DNA of 64,000 nt from an uncultured Christensenellaceae bacterium. GTDB taxonomy: Bacteria > Bacillota > Clostridia > Christensenellales > Pumilibacteraceae. Numbering within the stretch: position 1 is the stretch's first letter; each line of letters starts with the position of its first letter. The DNA lies in assembly GCA_910587455.1 (NCBI GenBank), contig CAJULK010000003.1, positions 110,636 to 174,635 of the forward strand, read 5' to 3'. A program made the translations under genes and the position numbers. Shown piece by piece: positions 40,129 to 47,852 of the stretch. Under the pieces are notes generated by a model. It ran no database searches. It worked only from the letters and a program-made list of their open reading frames with translations, and was not told the origin of the DNA.

Positions 40129-42129
40129 GTGTATACAAAAGACGACAGGTTTGATGTGGAACTGTCCGAAATAAAAGGTATAGGAATAAAACGTATTCAA
40201 GCGTTGAACGAGATGGGGATATACACCCCGTCCGATTTGTTGTTGCGTTTTCCGGATAAGTATATATATAAAAACAAAAAACTTTCTTCGAGCGTGCGCG
40301 AGGGTGACGAAATTTCGTTTACGGGTACGGTCAAAACTCCGGCAAAGCGCAGTTATATTCGTCGCGGTTTGACGGTGGTGGTTTGCGTTTTCGAAAATAA
40401 CGGTATTTCGGTCAGATGTTCTTGGTTCAATCAGCCTTTTGTTGCAAGAAATTTGTCCGCCGGCGATACGGTATATGTAGTAGGCAAGGTCAAAAAATTC
40501 AAAAATACGGTTCAAATGACCAATCCGATGCTTATTGCGCCTAATGCCGACGACGGTGAAATAGTTCCCGTTTATAAGACAGCCATACCGTCGCGCACAT
40601 TTGCCGCAGCCGTTAAAACGGCGTTGGCAAGCGTTCGCGTCAATAGCTTTATCCCTCGCGAAATAGCCGATAAACAGGGAATAATGCCGCTTCAAACCGC
40701 TTTGACATACGTTCATTCGCCGCGTACTGCGGAAGAACTCGACGCGGCGAAGCTGTCCGTTGCGACCGAAAATCTCTGTTACGTTATCACGTCGTACAGA
40801 TTGCTTAAAGACGGCGGGCGCGATTGGAAATACAGCGCTTCGCCCGATGTGCTCAACGGTTTTTACGAAAAATTGCCTTATACGTTTACGGACGGGCAGC
40901 GGCGCGCCGTAGACGGGATCGTTGCGGCGATGCGATCGGACAAACTTATGAACATGCTTATACAGGGCGAAGTTGGTTGCGGAAAAACGGCAGTCGCGCT
41001 CTGTGCCATGTACTTTGCGGCTATGAGCGGATTTCAGTCGGCTTTGATGGTGCCTACGGAAGTCCTTGCGCGGCAGCATTACGCAACTATAGTCAAGATC
41101 CTCGAGCCGCTCGGCGTCAAAACGCAGTTGTTGTGCGCGTCTATGACAAAACAACAGCGCGAAACAGCGTTGTTCAACATAAAATACGGCGCTGCGAGCT
41201 GTATAGTGGGTACGCAATCGCTCATCGGCGACGATATTTTTTATTCCGATCTCAGGCTCGTGATAGTGGACGAGCAACAGCGTTTCGGCGTGAATCAGCG
41301 CGCAAAACTTGAAAACAAAGGCAAAAAGACCGATATGATAGTTATGACTGCGACTCCGATTCCCCGTACGCTCGCTCTGTCTTTATACGGTGAATTGCAG
41401 CAAATCGAGATACGCGAACTTCCCGCAAACCGCCCGAATATACATACCGCCGTCGTTCCGCCTCATAAACTCGAGAATATGTATGAATATATAATAAAAA
41501 AGGCGGCGGCGGATGAGAGGACATATATTATTTGTCCGCGTATAGAGGACGGCGACGACGATATAACGGGAGTGGAGGCGATTTACAAAAAACTGAAAAC
41601 CATGCCTATAGGCGCGGTGACGGGGTGCGTTCACGGCAAGATGAGAGACGGCGACAAGGTTGCCGTAATGAACGATTTTAAGAGCGGAACGCTCAAAGTA
41701 CTCGTTTCGACCACGGTGGTCGAAGTGGGCGTAGATGTGCCCGAAGCGACTACAGTTGTTATTTTCGACGCCGAAAGATTCGGATTGTCGCAGCTTCATC
41801 AAATACGCGGACGTGTCGGGCGCGGAACGAAAGAGTCGTATTGCTTTTTGGTCAGCGAGCAGGGCACGCCCGAGAGCGACGAGCGGCTGAAAGAGTTTTG
41901 CGCGTTGAAGGACGGATTTTCGGTGTCCGAGCTTGATTTTAAGCTACGCGGCGCGGGCGACTTCGTTGGGATAAGACAGCATGGGAGCGGCACGCTCGAA
42001 ATAAACGAGAAAGTTATTATGAATGCGCGCGCTCTTTCCGACGCGATAGTCGAGGACGGCGGCGTTTCGGCTTCGATCTTGCGCTCGCTGAAAAATCCGG
42101 AATTTATCAGATCGGTGACGATGAATTAA
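40129..42129 (+). CDS. recG: ATP-dependent DNA helicase RecG
   Basis: RecG remodels stalled forks and Holliday junctions. The 666-residue protein has an N-terminal wedge/OB domain (about 1-200), Walker A GEVGCGKT (near 280), and the helicase motif II that reads DEQQRFGV at residues 381-388 rather than the common DEQHRFGV. TATPIPRT, TVVEVGVDVPEA and QIRGRVGRG follow. Start is GTG at 40129. Length is slightly below 680-690. The gene is followed directly by comEC with no gap. Confidence 0.95.
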   Translation: MYTKDDRFDVELSEIKGIGIKRIQALNEMGIYTPSDLLLRFPDKYIYKNKKLSSSVREGDEISFTGTVKTPAKRSYIRRGLTVVVCVFENNGISVRCSWFNQPFVARNLSAGDTVYVVGKVKKFKNTVQMTNPMLIAPNADDGEIVPVYKTAIPSRTFAAAVKTALASVRVNSFIPREIADKQGIMPLQTALTYVHSPRTAEELDAAKLSVATENLCYVITSYRLLKDGGRDWKYSASPDVLNGFYEKLPYTFTDGQRRAVDGIVAAMRSDKLMNMLIQGEVGCGKTAVALCAMYFAAMSGFQSALMVPTEVLARQHYATIVKILEPLGVKTQLLCASMTKQQRETALFNIKYGAASCIVGTQSLIGDDIFYSDLRLVIVDEQQRFGVNQRAKLENKGKKTDMIVMTATPIPRTLALSLYGELQQIEIRELPANRPNIHTAVVPPHKLENMYEYIIKKAAADERTYIICPRIEDGDDDITGVEAIYKKLKTMPIGAVTGCVHGKMRDGDKVAVMNDFKSGTLKVLVSTTVVEVGVDVPEATTVVIFDAERFGLSQLHQIRGRVGRGTKESYCFLVSEQGTPESDERLKEFCALKDGFSVSELDFKLRGAGDFVGIRQHGSGTLEINEKVIMNARALSDAIVEDGGVSASILRSLKNPEFIRSVTMN

Positions 42130-44208
42130 ATGGTGCGCTCTCCGATAAATTTCAGAGTGTTTTTGATAGTTGCGCTGTCTGTGACGGGCGCTGTCGCTTG
42201 TGCGTATGCTTATCTGTATATACGTGCGCTCGGCGTGACTTTGGCAGTCGTGCTGATCGTTTCGCTCGCTGTTTCGTCTGCTGTTTTTATTGTTAAGTTT
42301 TTAAGAAAAACCGTTAAATTGCGAGTTGTTATAGCATTTTTGCTTTCGACGTCGTTATGTATTATTGCAATATCGTTTGCGGCTTCGGCGGCCGCGAGCT
42401 ATGAAAAATCGTCGGAACTCGGCGGGAACGCAAGCGTTTCGGGCAGGGTGTGTGCCGTCGATACGCAAACGGGCGTATACAGAATAGTCTTGGAAGATTT
42501 GAAGATAAACGGAAGCGCTGCGCTGGGAAAGATGTGCGTAACGATCTCCGCATCCGACAATAACATAGCGGAGACTGTGGATTACGGATATTCGCTTTCT
42601 TTCGATGCGCATCTGTCCGCGGTAAAGCTCGCGTCGGACGGTAATGTCAACGGCTATTCGTATCGTACCGGTATACGCTATTATGCTACCGTGCAATCCG
42701 ACAACGTATCGGTTTCGGCGGGCAGTCCGTCTGTGCGCGAGCGGATGCTCGGATTTATTCGCAAGCTGTATACCGACAACATGGGTGACGGCTACGGCAA
42801 TTTGGCGTTCGCAATGCTCACCGGCGACAAAAGCGGGCTGGATTCGGAAGTAACGGACTATTTTTCGGCTGTCGGAATAGGGCATATTCTTGCCGTGTCG
42901 GGTTTGCATATAGGCTTTGTGGCAATGCTTTTGAACTTTGCGCTGCGCAAGCTCGGCAAGAAGATAGCGTATCCCGTAACCGTCGCCGTAATAATCGCGT
43001 ATGCGGCGCTTGTCGATTTTTCACCGTCGGTAGTTCGTGCCGCGATAATGACGTGCGTAGCCATGCTCGCCGATCTTGTGGGCGGACGGCGCGACATTCT
43101 GTCGTCGCTGTTGTGCGCATACTCGTTTATCCTGACATTCAAGCCGTATTATCTGTTCGAGTCGGGTTTTGCATTGAGTTTCGGTGCAATATTCGGGATA
43201 GCTATGTTCGCTAATTCGATAAAAAGGTTCTTGGTGCGTCACGGAGCACACGCAAAAGCGGCGAGCGCTATAGGCGCTTCTACGGCTGTGCAGGCGGGAG
43301 TAAATCCTGCGCAAGCGTTTTTCTTCAATAAAGTGCAACCGCTTTCGGTAATATTGAATATTGCGGTTTTACCGTATGTGGCGGCGGTGTTTACTGTCAC
43401 GGTTTGTCTGACGCCGATTGCGGCTATTCCTCATTTGGGCGCGACGCTAAAGGCGATCGAATATCTGTTAATGCCGCTCGACTACGTTGCGTACGGCATA
43501 TCTAGGGTGCCGTATTCGTCTTTTACCGTGTACGCGTCGGCAGCGGTTGCTTTATGTTATCCTATAATGTTTTGCGCAGGCGAATTTTTTATGATGAAAA
43601 GAGGGAAAATATGCGTCGCACTGTATTCTGCGGCGGTATATTTCGCGTTTAGCTTGATCGGTCTGCCGATGATGAATAACGTGATAACAGTGCCTGACAG
43701 CGCCTATGCGGACAGTATCGTTACGGCAGACGGCAAAACCTACGTCGTCGGCTATATTTGTAACGCATATTCGGTCGAACGCGCGCTTAAAGACAGTCGA
43801 TGTAAGAAAATAGACGCAATTTATCTGTTTGAGATTACATATAGATCTACGGAATGTATAATCGACATATCCGAAACATACGAGATCGGTACGGTGTACT
43901 ATTCCGAATTCGATATTTCGGCAGAACCCGCTTTGCTGCACGGTGTTAAATACGAAAACGTCGTAAATCAAAATATATTCGAAGAGTTTCGCATAGGCGG
44001 TAGGACAATAGGCTATTCATATAAAGATATATTGTTCGCGCGCGACGACGCCGACGACAGAGATGTGTTCGGATACGGAACGGTAAGGAAAAAACATGTT
44101 GAACTTACGAGTGCCGATACTGTGTATCTTTGCAATTATGCCAATGAATTTTCGGAGAAATACGTTAATACATTGAAGAACGGTTCGTACCGTTACGGGA
44201 TTAAGTAA
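42130..44208 (+). CDS. comEC: ComEC/Rec2-family DNA uptake channel protein with degenerate C-terminal domain
   Basis: ComEC forms the inner membrane channel for single-stranded DNA uptake. The 692-residue polytopic protein has an N-terminal OB-like extracellular domain (about 95-200). The competence domain has MLTGDKSGLDSEVTDYFSAV, GIGHILAVSGLHIGF and SPSVVRAAIMTCVAMLADL, with many helices to about residue 520. The C-terminal region (about 535-692) is where a metallo-beta-lactamase domain usually starts with DVGQGD and HxHxDH. None of these motifs is present, so the nuclease-like domain is lost or decayed. comEA is not adjacent. Confidence 0.88.
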   Translation: MVRSPINFRVFLIVALSVTGAVACAYAYLYIRALGVTLAVVLIVSLAVSSAVFIVKFLRKTVKLRVVIAFLLSTSLCIIAISFAASAAASYEKSSELGGNASVSGRVCAVDTQTGVYRIVLEDLKINGSAALGKMCVTISASDNNIAETVDYGYSLSFDAHLSAVKLASDGNVNGYSYRTGIRYYATVQSDNVSVSAGSPSVRERMLGFIRKLYTDNMGDGYGNLAFAMLTGDKSGLDSEVTDYFSAVGIGHILAVSGLHIGFVAMLLNFALRKLGKKIAYPVTVAVIIAYAALVDFSPSVVRAAIMTCVAMLADLVGGRRDILSSLLCAYSFILTFKPYYLFESGFALSFGAIFGIAMFANSIKRFLVRHGAHAKAASAIGASTAVQAGVNPAQAFFFNKVQPLSVILNIAVLPYVAAVFTVTVCLTPIAAIPHLGATLKAIEYLLMPLDYVAYGISRVPYSSFTVYASAAVALCYPIMFCAGEFFMMKRGKICVALYSAAVYFAFSLIGLPMMNNVITVPDSAYADSIVTADGKTYVVGYICNAYSVERALKDSRCKKIDAIYLFEITYRSTECIIDISETYEIGTVYYSEFDISAEPALLHGVKYENVVNQNIFEEFRIGGRTIGYSYKDILFARDDADDRDVFGYGTVRKKHVELTSADTVYLCNYANEFSEKYVNTLKNGSYRYGIK

Positions 44209-44225
44209 TTATTTTTTATAAATCA

Positions 44226-44254
44226 TTGACATGCCGTGCGGATTGTGATAATAT
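44226..44254 (+). promoter_or_regulatory. Predicted sigma-A promoter for the 195-residue membrane protein
   Basis: Perfect TTGACA (44226-44231), 17-base spacer, TAATAT (44249-44254). The leader to 44291 contains AAGGCGG before the ATG. Confidence 0.72.
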
Positions 44255-44290
44255 ACATCAAGACGATAATATAGAAAACAAGGCGGAAAC

Positions 44291-44878
44291 ATGGAAAAAA
44301 GCGGGAACAATATGCTTCGCGGGCAGGATTTGCCCGAAGAACGGAAAAAATACATTAAGTTAAGACGTAAAAGAGTCGGCGCCGTAATAGGCAGCGTTAT
44401 TATGTTTGTATTTGCATTAGTATACATAATAGGCATATTTGCGATACCCGCCGCATCCGGAATGGATTCGCATACTATTAAAAACACAAAAGAATACGCC
44501 GCAACCGTAAAGTTTACTTCTGGAATGCAAACCGTTCTTATACATACCGAAGAATATGGCTGTGCTTTGATGGTATCGCGTAAGGCTTTGCCGGATAAAT
44601 ACGATACCGAGCAATTAGTCGGAAAACGTATTCTTTTTAGAATAAACTCCAAATATGCTAAACTATTCGAAGAAAATTTGGGGACGTCTGCCGACATATA
44701 TTCGCTCGTCGTTGACGGGGAAGTCGTTTTGGATCTTGCAAAATCCGACGCAAACACGCGTCAAACGATTTTAATTTTGCGTATTGTCATAACCGTCATA
44801 TCGCTCTTGCTAATAGCCGGCGGAATACTCATACTGTGCCGTACGTTCGTAAAACGGAAAAATGGTGAGTCGCGGTAA
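44291..44878 (+). CDS. Unrecognised membrane protein with two transmembrane helices
   Basis: I do not recognise this 195-residue protein. It has a charged cytoplasmic N terminus (residues 1-28), a membrane helix at about 29-53, a predicted extracytoplasmic region of about 100 residues (KEYAATVKFTSGMQTVLIH and ILFRINSKYAKLFEENLG), and a second helix at about 157-180. It ends in a basic tail RTFVKRKNGESR. It has its own strong promoter and is closed by a bidirectional terminator, so it is a single-gene unit. Codon use is somewhat more AT-rich than the neighbours. Confidence 0.8.
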   Translation: MEKSGNNMLRGQDLPEERKKYIKLRRKRVGAVIGSVIMFVFALVYIIGIFAIPAASGMDSHTIKNTKEYAATVKFTSGMQTVLIHTEEYGCALMVSRKALPDKYDTEQLVGKRILFRINSKYAKLFEENLGTSADIYSLVVDGEVVLDLAKSDANTRQTILILRIVITVISLLLIAGGILILCRTFVKRKNGESR

Positions 44879-44895
44879 TACGGTTTATAAACAAG

Positions 44896-44930
44896 AAAAA
44901 GCGCCGAATCATAACAATCGGCGCTTTTTT
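44896..44930. terminator. Strong bidirectional terminator between convergent genes
   Basis: AAAAAGCGCCGA (44896-44907) pairs with TCGGCGCTTTTTT (44918-44930) over a 10-base loop. It separates the rightward membrane protein gene from the leftward lipoprotein gene. Confidence 0.93.
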
Positions 44931-44934
44931 GTTG

Positions 44935-45555
44935 CTATCTTGCGGCCTCGTCCGTCGCTTTGGAAAGGATGACGGTGTGCATATTGTCGTAGACGATTAT
45001 CTTTCCGCCCGATATTATCTCGGCGTAAAGCCTGTCGGCTGTATAGACGTTGTGAGGCGGCGGGTCTATCGGCTCATCGTAAAATATCATCAGCTCGTTG
45101 CGGCGTTCGTACCAATGCCCGTAGTGATCGGATTTTACTCCGTCCGACACGACGCTGAGTTCGTAAGTGTTGTCTGCATTGAGTTTTAATTTATAGTCGA
45201 GCGATTCGTCCTTTTCTTCGCCGTAAGGCGTGTGCACATATTCGACTGTATAGTAGCCCTCGACGGTGCGAAGTCGTCTTGTCACGCCCGATCTCGGCGG
45301 CACTTGCATTTCGGGATCGACGGAAAAATGCTCGTCGAGCAATTTCTCGATATTATGTTCGATATTTTTCTCGATGTTTCGAATACCATCTGCGACGGGA
45401 TTGTTTTCCATAACGTTTTCTATGGCTTTTTGTATTTGCGGAACTACGTCGGCGGGGTTGGGTATCTGTGGCGTCATGTCTTTTCCGCAGCCGGTAAGGC
45501 AGCCCGCGGCGGCTACAGCCGTAAGAGCGAAGGGAAGAATAACTCGTTTTTTCAT
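44935..45555 (-). CDS. Putative lipoprotein with a lipocalin-like C-terminal region
   Basis: The 206-residue minus-strand product starts with a lipoprotein signal peptide; the lipobox LTGC gives Cys23 as the likely lipidated residue (AAGC at 19 is an alternative). A helical, charged linker follows (about residues 28-75, DGIRNIEKNIEHNIEKLLDE). The C-terminal domain has alternating strands: VEGYYTVEYVHTPYG, YKLKLNADNTYELSVVSDGV, and a GHWYERRNELMIFYDEP segment. That pattern resembles small lipocalin-like domains of clostridial lipoproteins. ATG at 45555 has GGAGG upstream. No specific function is assigned. Confidence 0.82.
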   Translation of the reverse strand: MKKRVILPFALTAVAAAGCLTGCGKDMTPQIPNPADVVPQIQKAIENVMENNPVADGIRNIEKNIEHNIEKLLDEHFSVDPEMQVPPRSGVTRRLRTVEGYYTVEYVHTPYGEEKDESLDYKLKLNADNTYELSVVSDGVKSDHYGHWYERRNELMIFYDEPIDPPPHNVYTADRLYAEIISGGKIIVYDNMHTVILSKATDEAAR

Positions 45556-45702
45556 GTTTACCTCCGAGGCTGTCGCATTTTGCCGTATTGACACGGTTTT
45601 ACATTCGGCAGCCGAATTATTGTTTTTAGTCTTTTGCTTGCGCCTGTTTTTTTATTCATGGATAGCCCGCGAAAAATTTTCGCTCAAAGAATGTCAAAAC
45701 GG

Positions 45703-45731
45703 TTGACAACGGAACGGTAAAGATATATAAT
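45703..45731 (+). promoter_or_regulatory. Consensus sigma-A promoter for infC-rpmI-rplT
   Basis: TTGACA (45703-45708), 17-base spacer and TATAAT (45726-45731) match the consensus perfectly, as expected for a ribosomal protein operon. The predicted start near 45738 gives a leader of about 120 nt. Confidence 0.9.
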
Positions 45732-45753
45732 AATCAAGCAAAGCAGATTTATT

Positions 45754-45840
45754 CTCACCGTTCGGGTATACTCGGAACGGTTAAAAATTCAACATCGTGA
45801 GTTTTTTGTGAGTAATTCTGTGTTGCTCACAATTTTTTTA
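45754..45840 (+). promoter_or_regulatory. infC leader with terminator and competing structures (attenuator)
   Basis: Two hairpins are visible. ACCGTTC (45757-45763) pairs with GAACGGT (45775-45781). TGTGAG (45807-45812) pairs with CTCACA (45826-45831), followed by seven Ts (45833-45839), a terminator just before the ribosome site. CTCAC at 45754-45758 can instead pair with GTGAG at 45797-45801 or 45808-45812, and GTGAG at 45797 can compete for CTCAC at 45826. These alternatives suggest transcription attenuation. Bacilli regulate this operon through L20 binding a leader; I infer a similar role but the ligand is unknown. Confidence 0.65.
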
Positions 45841-45858
45841 TTTCGGGAGGACTCGACT

Positions 45859-46377
45859 ATTTTTAAGGAGCTTGTAACCAACGACGGGATTTCCGATAAT
45901 CTCGACGTCAGAGTCAAGGACGAAACGGGCGCAATGCTCGGAATCATGCGCGCGAGCAAGGCTAAATACATTGCCGACGAGCGCAGACTCGATCTCGTTA
46001 TGATCACCCCCAATGCGCAACCGCCCGTATGCCAGATCATGGACTACGGCAAGTACCGCTTCGACGCGGCAAAAAAGGCTAAGGACGCGCAAAAGAATCA
46101 AAAGAAAACGGAGATCAAAGAGATCCGTCTTTCGATCACGATCGATACGGGCGATCTCAACACAAAATCCAAACAAGCCAAAAAATTCCTGTCCGACGGC
46201 GATAAGGTTAAAGTGTCTATCCGTATGCGCGGCAGACAAATGGTAAGACCGCAGATGGGGGTGGATATAATGAACTCGTTTTTCGAGACCGTAAAGGATG
46301 TAGCCGCCATGGAGCGTAAGCCTGCGGTGGACGGCAGAAGCATAGTTATGAATCTTGTGCCTATCAACAGTAAATAA
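45859..46377 (+). CDS. infC: Translation initiation factor IF-3, with AUU start codon
   Basis: IF-3 enforces start codon and initiator tRNA selection and prevents premature subunit joining. The 172-residue product has FKELVTNDGI at the N terminus, then MRASKAKYIADERRLDLVMI, PPVCQIMDYGKYRF, and the C-terminal domain with KEIRLSITIDTGDL and VKVSIRMRGRQM. The ATT at 45859 lies 8 bases after GGGAGG (45845-45850), the classic infC AUU start that allows IF-3 to repress its own translation. An in-frame GTG at 45808 lies inside the terminator hairpin and is unlikely. Confidence 0.94.
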   Translation: MFKELVTNDGISDNLDVRVKDETGAMLGIMRASKAKYIADERRLDLVMITPNAQPPVCQIMDYGKYRFDAAKKAKDAQKNQKKTEIKEIRLSITIDTGDLNTKSKQAKKFLSDGDKVKVSIRMRGRQMVRPQMGVDIMNSFFETVKDVAAMERKPAVDGRSIVMNLVPINSK

Positions 46378-46398
46378 TTCAATTCGGAGGAATAAACA

Positions 46399-46596
46399 AT
46401 GCCCAAAATGAAGAGCCACAGCGGCGCGAAAAAGCGCTTTCGCGTAACCGCAAACGGCAGAGTAAAGCGCGCACAGCAAGGTAAGAACCACATTCTCAAC
46501 AAAAAGCCGAGAAAGCGCATAATGAGATTGCGTCAGGGCGCTTATCTTAAATCGACAAAGCAAGAGAAAACCATTCGCAACATGGCGCAGAAGTAG
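46399..46596 (+). CDS. rpmI: 50S ribosomal protein L35
   Basis: L35 is a small basic large-subunit protein. The 65-residue product starts MPKMKSHSGAKKRFRVTANG and has HILNKKPRKRIMRLRQGAYL, standard for the family. A CGGAGGA site precedes the ATG. infC-rpmI-rplT is the conserved operon order. Confidence 0.97.
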   Translation: MPKMKSHSGAKKRFRVTANGRVKRAQQGKNHILNKKPRKRIMRLRQGAYLKSTKQEKTIRNMAQK

Positions 46597-46610
46597 GAGG
46601 TAGTCAGATC

Positions 46611-46967
46611 ATGAGAATTAAAAGAGCTGTAAACGCAGTTAAAAAGCGCAGAAAGATTTTCAAACTTTCCAAAGGTTATTTCGGTTCGAAGTCGCGGTCA
46701 TACCGCGTAGCGCGTCAGGCGGTCATGAAGTCGCAGATGTATGCGTACATCGGGCGTCGTCTTAAAAAACGCGATTTCCGTTCGCTGTGGATCGCGCGTA
46801 TCAACGCCGCGGCGCGCATCAACGGTCTTTCGTATTCCAAGTTTATGCACGGGCTCAAACTTTCGGGCATCAACCTCAACCGCAAAGTTCTTGCGGATAT
46901 GGCTGTAAACGATGCCGAAGCGTTCGGCGCGCTTGCAAAAACGGCGGCGAAAGCAGTCGGTAAATAA
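46611..46967 (+). CDS. rplT: 50S ribosomal protein L20
   Basis: L20 is an early 50S assembly protein and the autoregulator of this operon in several bacteria. The 118-residue product shows MRIKRAVNAVKKRRKIFKLS, then GYFGSKSRSYRVARQAVMKS and RDFRSLWIARINAAARINGL, with length typical of L20 (117-119). AGGAGG lies before the ATG. A terminator follows at 46975. Confidence 0.98.
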   Translation: MRIKRAVNAVKKRRKIFKLSKGYFGSKSRSYRVARQAVMKSQMYAYIGRRLKKRDFRSLWIARINAAARINGLSYSKFMHGLKLSGINLNRKVLADMAVNDAEAFGALAKTAAKAVGK

Positions 46968-46974
46968 ATCAAAC

Positions 46975-47006
46975 GGGCGCTTAATCACGGGTTAGGCGCT
47001 CTTTTT
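46975..47006 (+). terminator. Intrinsic terminator after rplT
   Basis: GGGCGCTTAA (46975-46984) pairs with TTAGGCGCTC (46992-47001) with two wobble pairs over a 7-base loop, followed by five Ts. It closes infC-rpmI-rplT. Confidence 0.85.
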
Positions 47007-47027
47007 ATATAAAGTCGGTAATTTCAT

Positions 47028-47771
47028 ATGGAAATAATCACTTCGTTTACCAATAAAACCGTCAAATACATAGTTTCGCTATGTCAAAAAAAACGCCGAG
47101 CGGCTGACGGCGTGTTCGTTGCCGAGGGCTACAAAAACGTGCTCGATACGGTGTCCGCGCTGCCCGAAAACGTAGTTTCGGTTGTAATGAGCGAGAGTTT
47201 TGCGAAAATGCACGCGGATGAATTTTCCGAGTTTAATGTTTCCGTAACTACCGATTCGGTGTTTTCCAAGATGTCCGAAACGGAGTGCAGTCAGGGTGTG
47301 CTCGCCGTAATGGAAGTATTGCCTGAAAAACTGCCGGAGAGCGAGCGATGCATACTTCTCGACAGGGTTAGAGATCCCGGGAATGTCGGCACGATCTTGC
47401 GTACCGCCGCCGCTTGCGGTTACGACGTGATAGTCAATAATTGCGCCGATATTTATTCGCCGAAAGTAACGAGAAGCAGTATGTCGGCGCTGTTGAAATG
47501 CCGTATATGCTCGAACGAGCCGCCGGAAAGTATAAAAAAGCTCGGGTACGAATTGATCGCTGCGGATATGAGCGGCGGTAATCTGTTTTCGATGAGCAAG
47601 CCGTCCGGCAAATACTGTATAGTGATAGGCAATGAGGCAGACGGTGTGTCCGAAGAAATACTCGGGATCTCTGACAGGACGGTGGCTATACCGATGGAAA
47701 ACATGGAATCGCTCAATGCCGCCGTAGCCGCCGCCGTTATGATGTTCGAACTGCGTTACGGTATAAAATAA
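47028..47771 (+). CDS. TrmH/SpoU family RNA 2'-O-methyltransferase
   Basis: The 247-residue protein has an N-terminal L30e-like substrate-binding domain (about 1-95) and a C-terminal SPOUT domain. The three SpoU motifs are present: LLDRVRDPGNVGTILRTA (motif 1), YCIVIGNEADGVSEEIL (motif 2) and IPMENMESLNAAVAAAVMMFE (motif 3). The family methylates rRNA or tRNA ribose; the exact target cannot be read. It follows the rplT terminator, as ysgA-type genes often follow this operon. I see no clear promoter. Confidence 0.9.
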   Translation: MEIITSFTNKTVKYIVSLCQKKRRAADGVFVAEGYKNVLDTVSALPENVVSVVMSESFAKMHADEFSEFNVSVTTDSVFSKMSETECSQGVLAVMEVLPEKLPESERCILLDRVRDPGNVGTILRTAAACGYDVIVNNCADIYSPKVTRSSMSALLKCRICSNEPPESIKKLGYELIAADMSGGNLFSMSKPSGKYCIVIGNEADGVSEEILGISDRTVAIPMENMESLNAAVAAAVMMFELRYGIK

Positions 47772-47801
47772 TTGACAAACCGTATAAGGAAATAGTATAA
47801 T
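47772..47801 (+). promoter_or_regulatory. Predicted sigma-A promoter for yebC
   Basis: TTGACA (47772-47777), 18-base spacer, TATAAT (47796-47801). The -35 begins immediately after the stop codon of the methyltransferase gene. The leader is about 45 nt, with CGGAGAT before the ATG. Confidence 0.8.
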
Positions 47802-47852
47802 ATTCGGGTTATAGGTTTTTAATATTAAAATTCACAAATAACGGAGATATGT

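Larger units (their letters stand above)
45556..45858 (+). other. Intergenic region between the lipoprotein and infC
   Basis: This 303-base gap separates divergent genes. The left 140 bases are AT-rich and should hold the leftward promoter, which I cannot place confidently. The right part holds the infC promoter (45703-45731) and its attenuator-like leader (45754-45840). No small coding frame convinced me. Confidence 0.7.

Noticed and set aside
40092..40130. Riboswitch upstream of recG
   Set aside because: Only an imperfect GC-rich inverted repeat is visible; no known riboswitch core could be recognised.
39388..41277. A 629-codon minus-strand open frame spanning fakA and recG
   Set aside because: It crosses two well-supported genes and the gap between them, with a Cys/Arg/His-rich composition typical of antisense translation and no family motif.
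45808..45858. IF-3 starting at the GTG at 45808
   Set aside because: That GTG lies inside the leader terminator hairpin and would add 17 non-conserved residues; the AUU at 45859 has GGGAGG at correct spacing and matches the known infC start.
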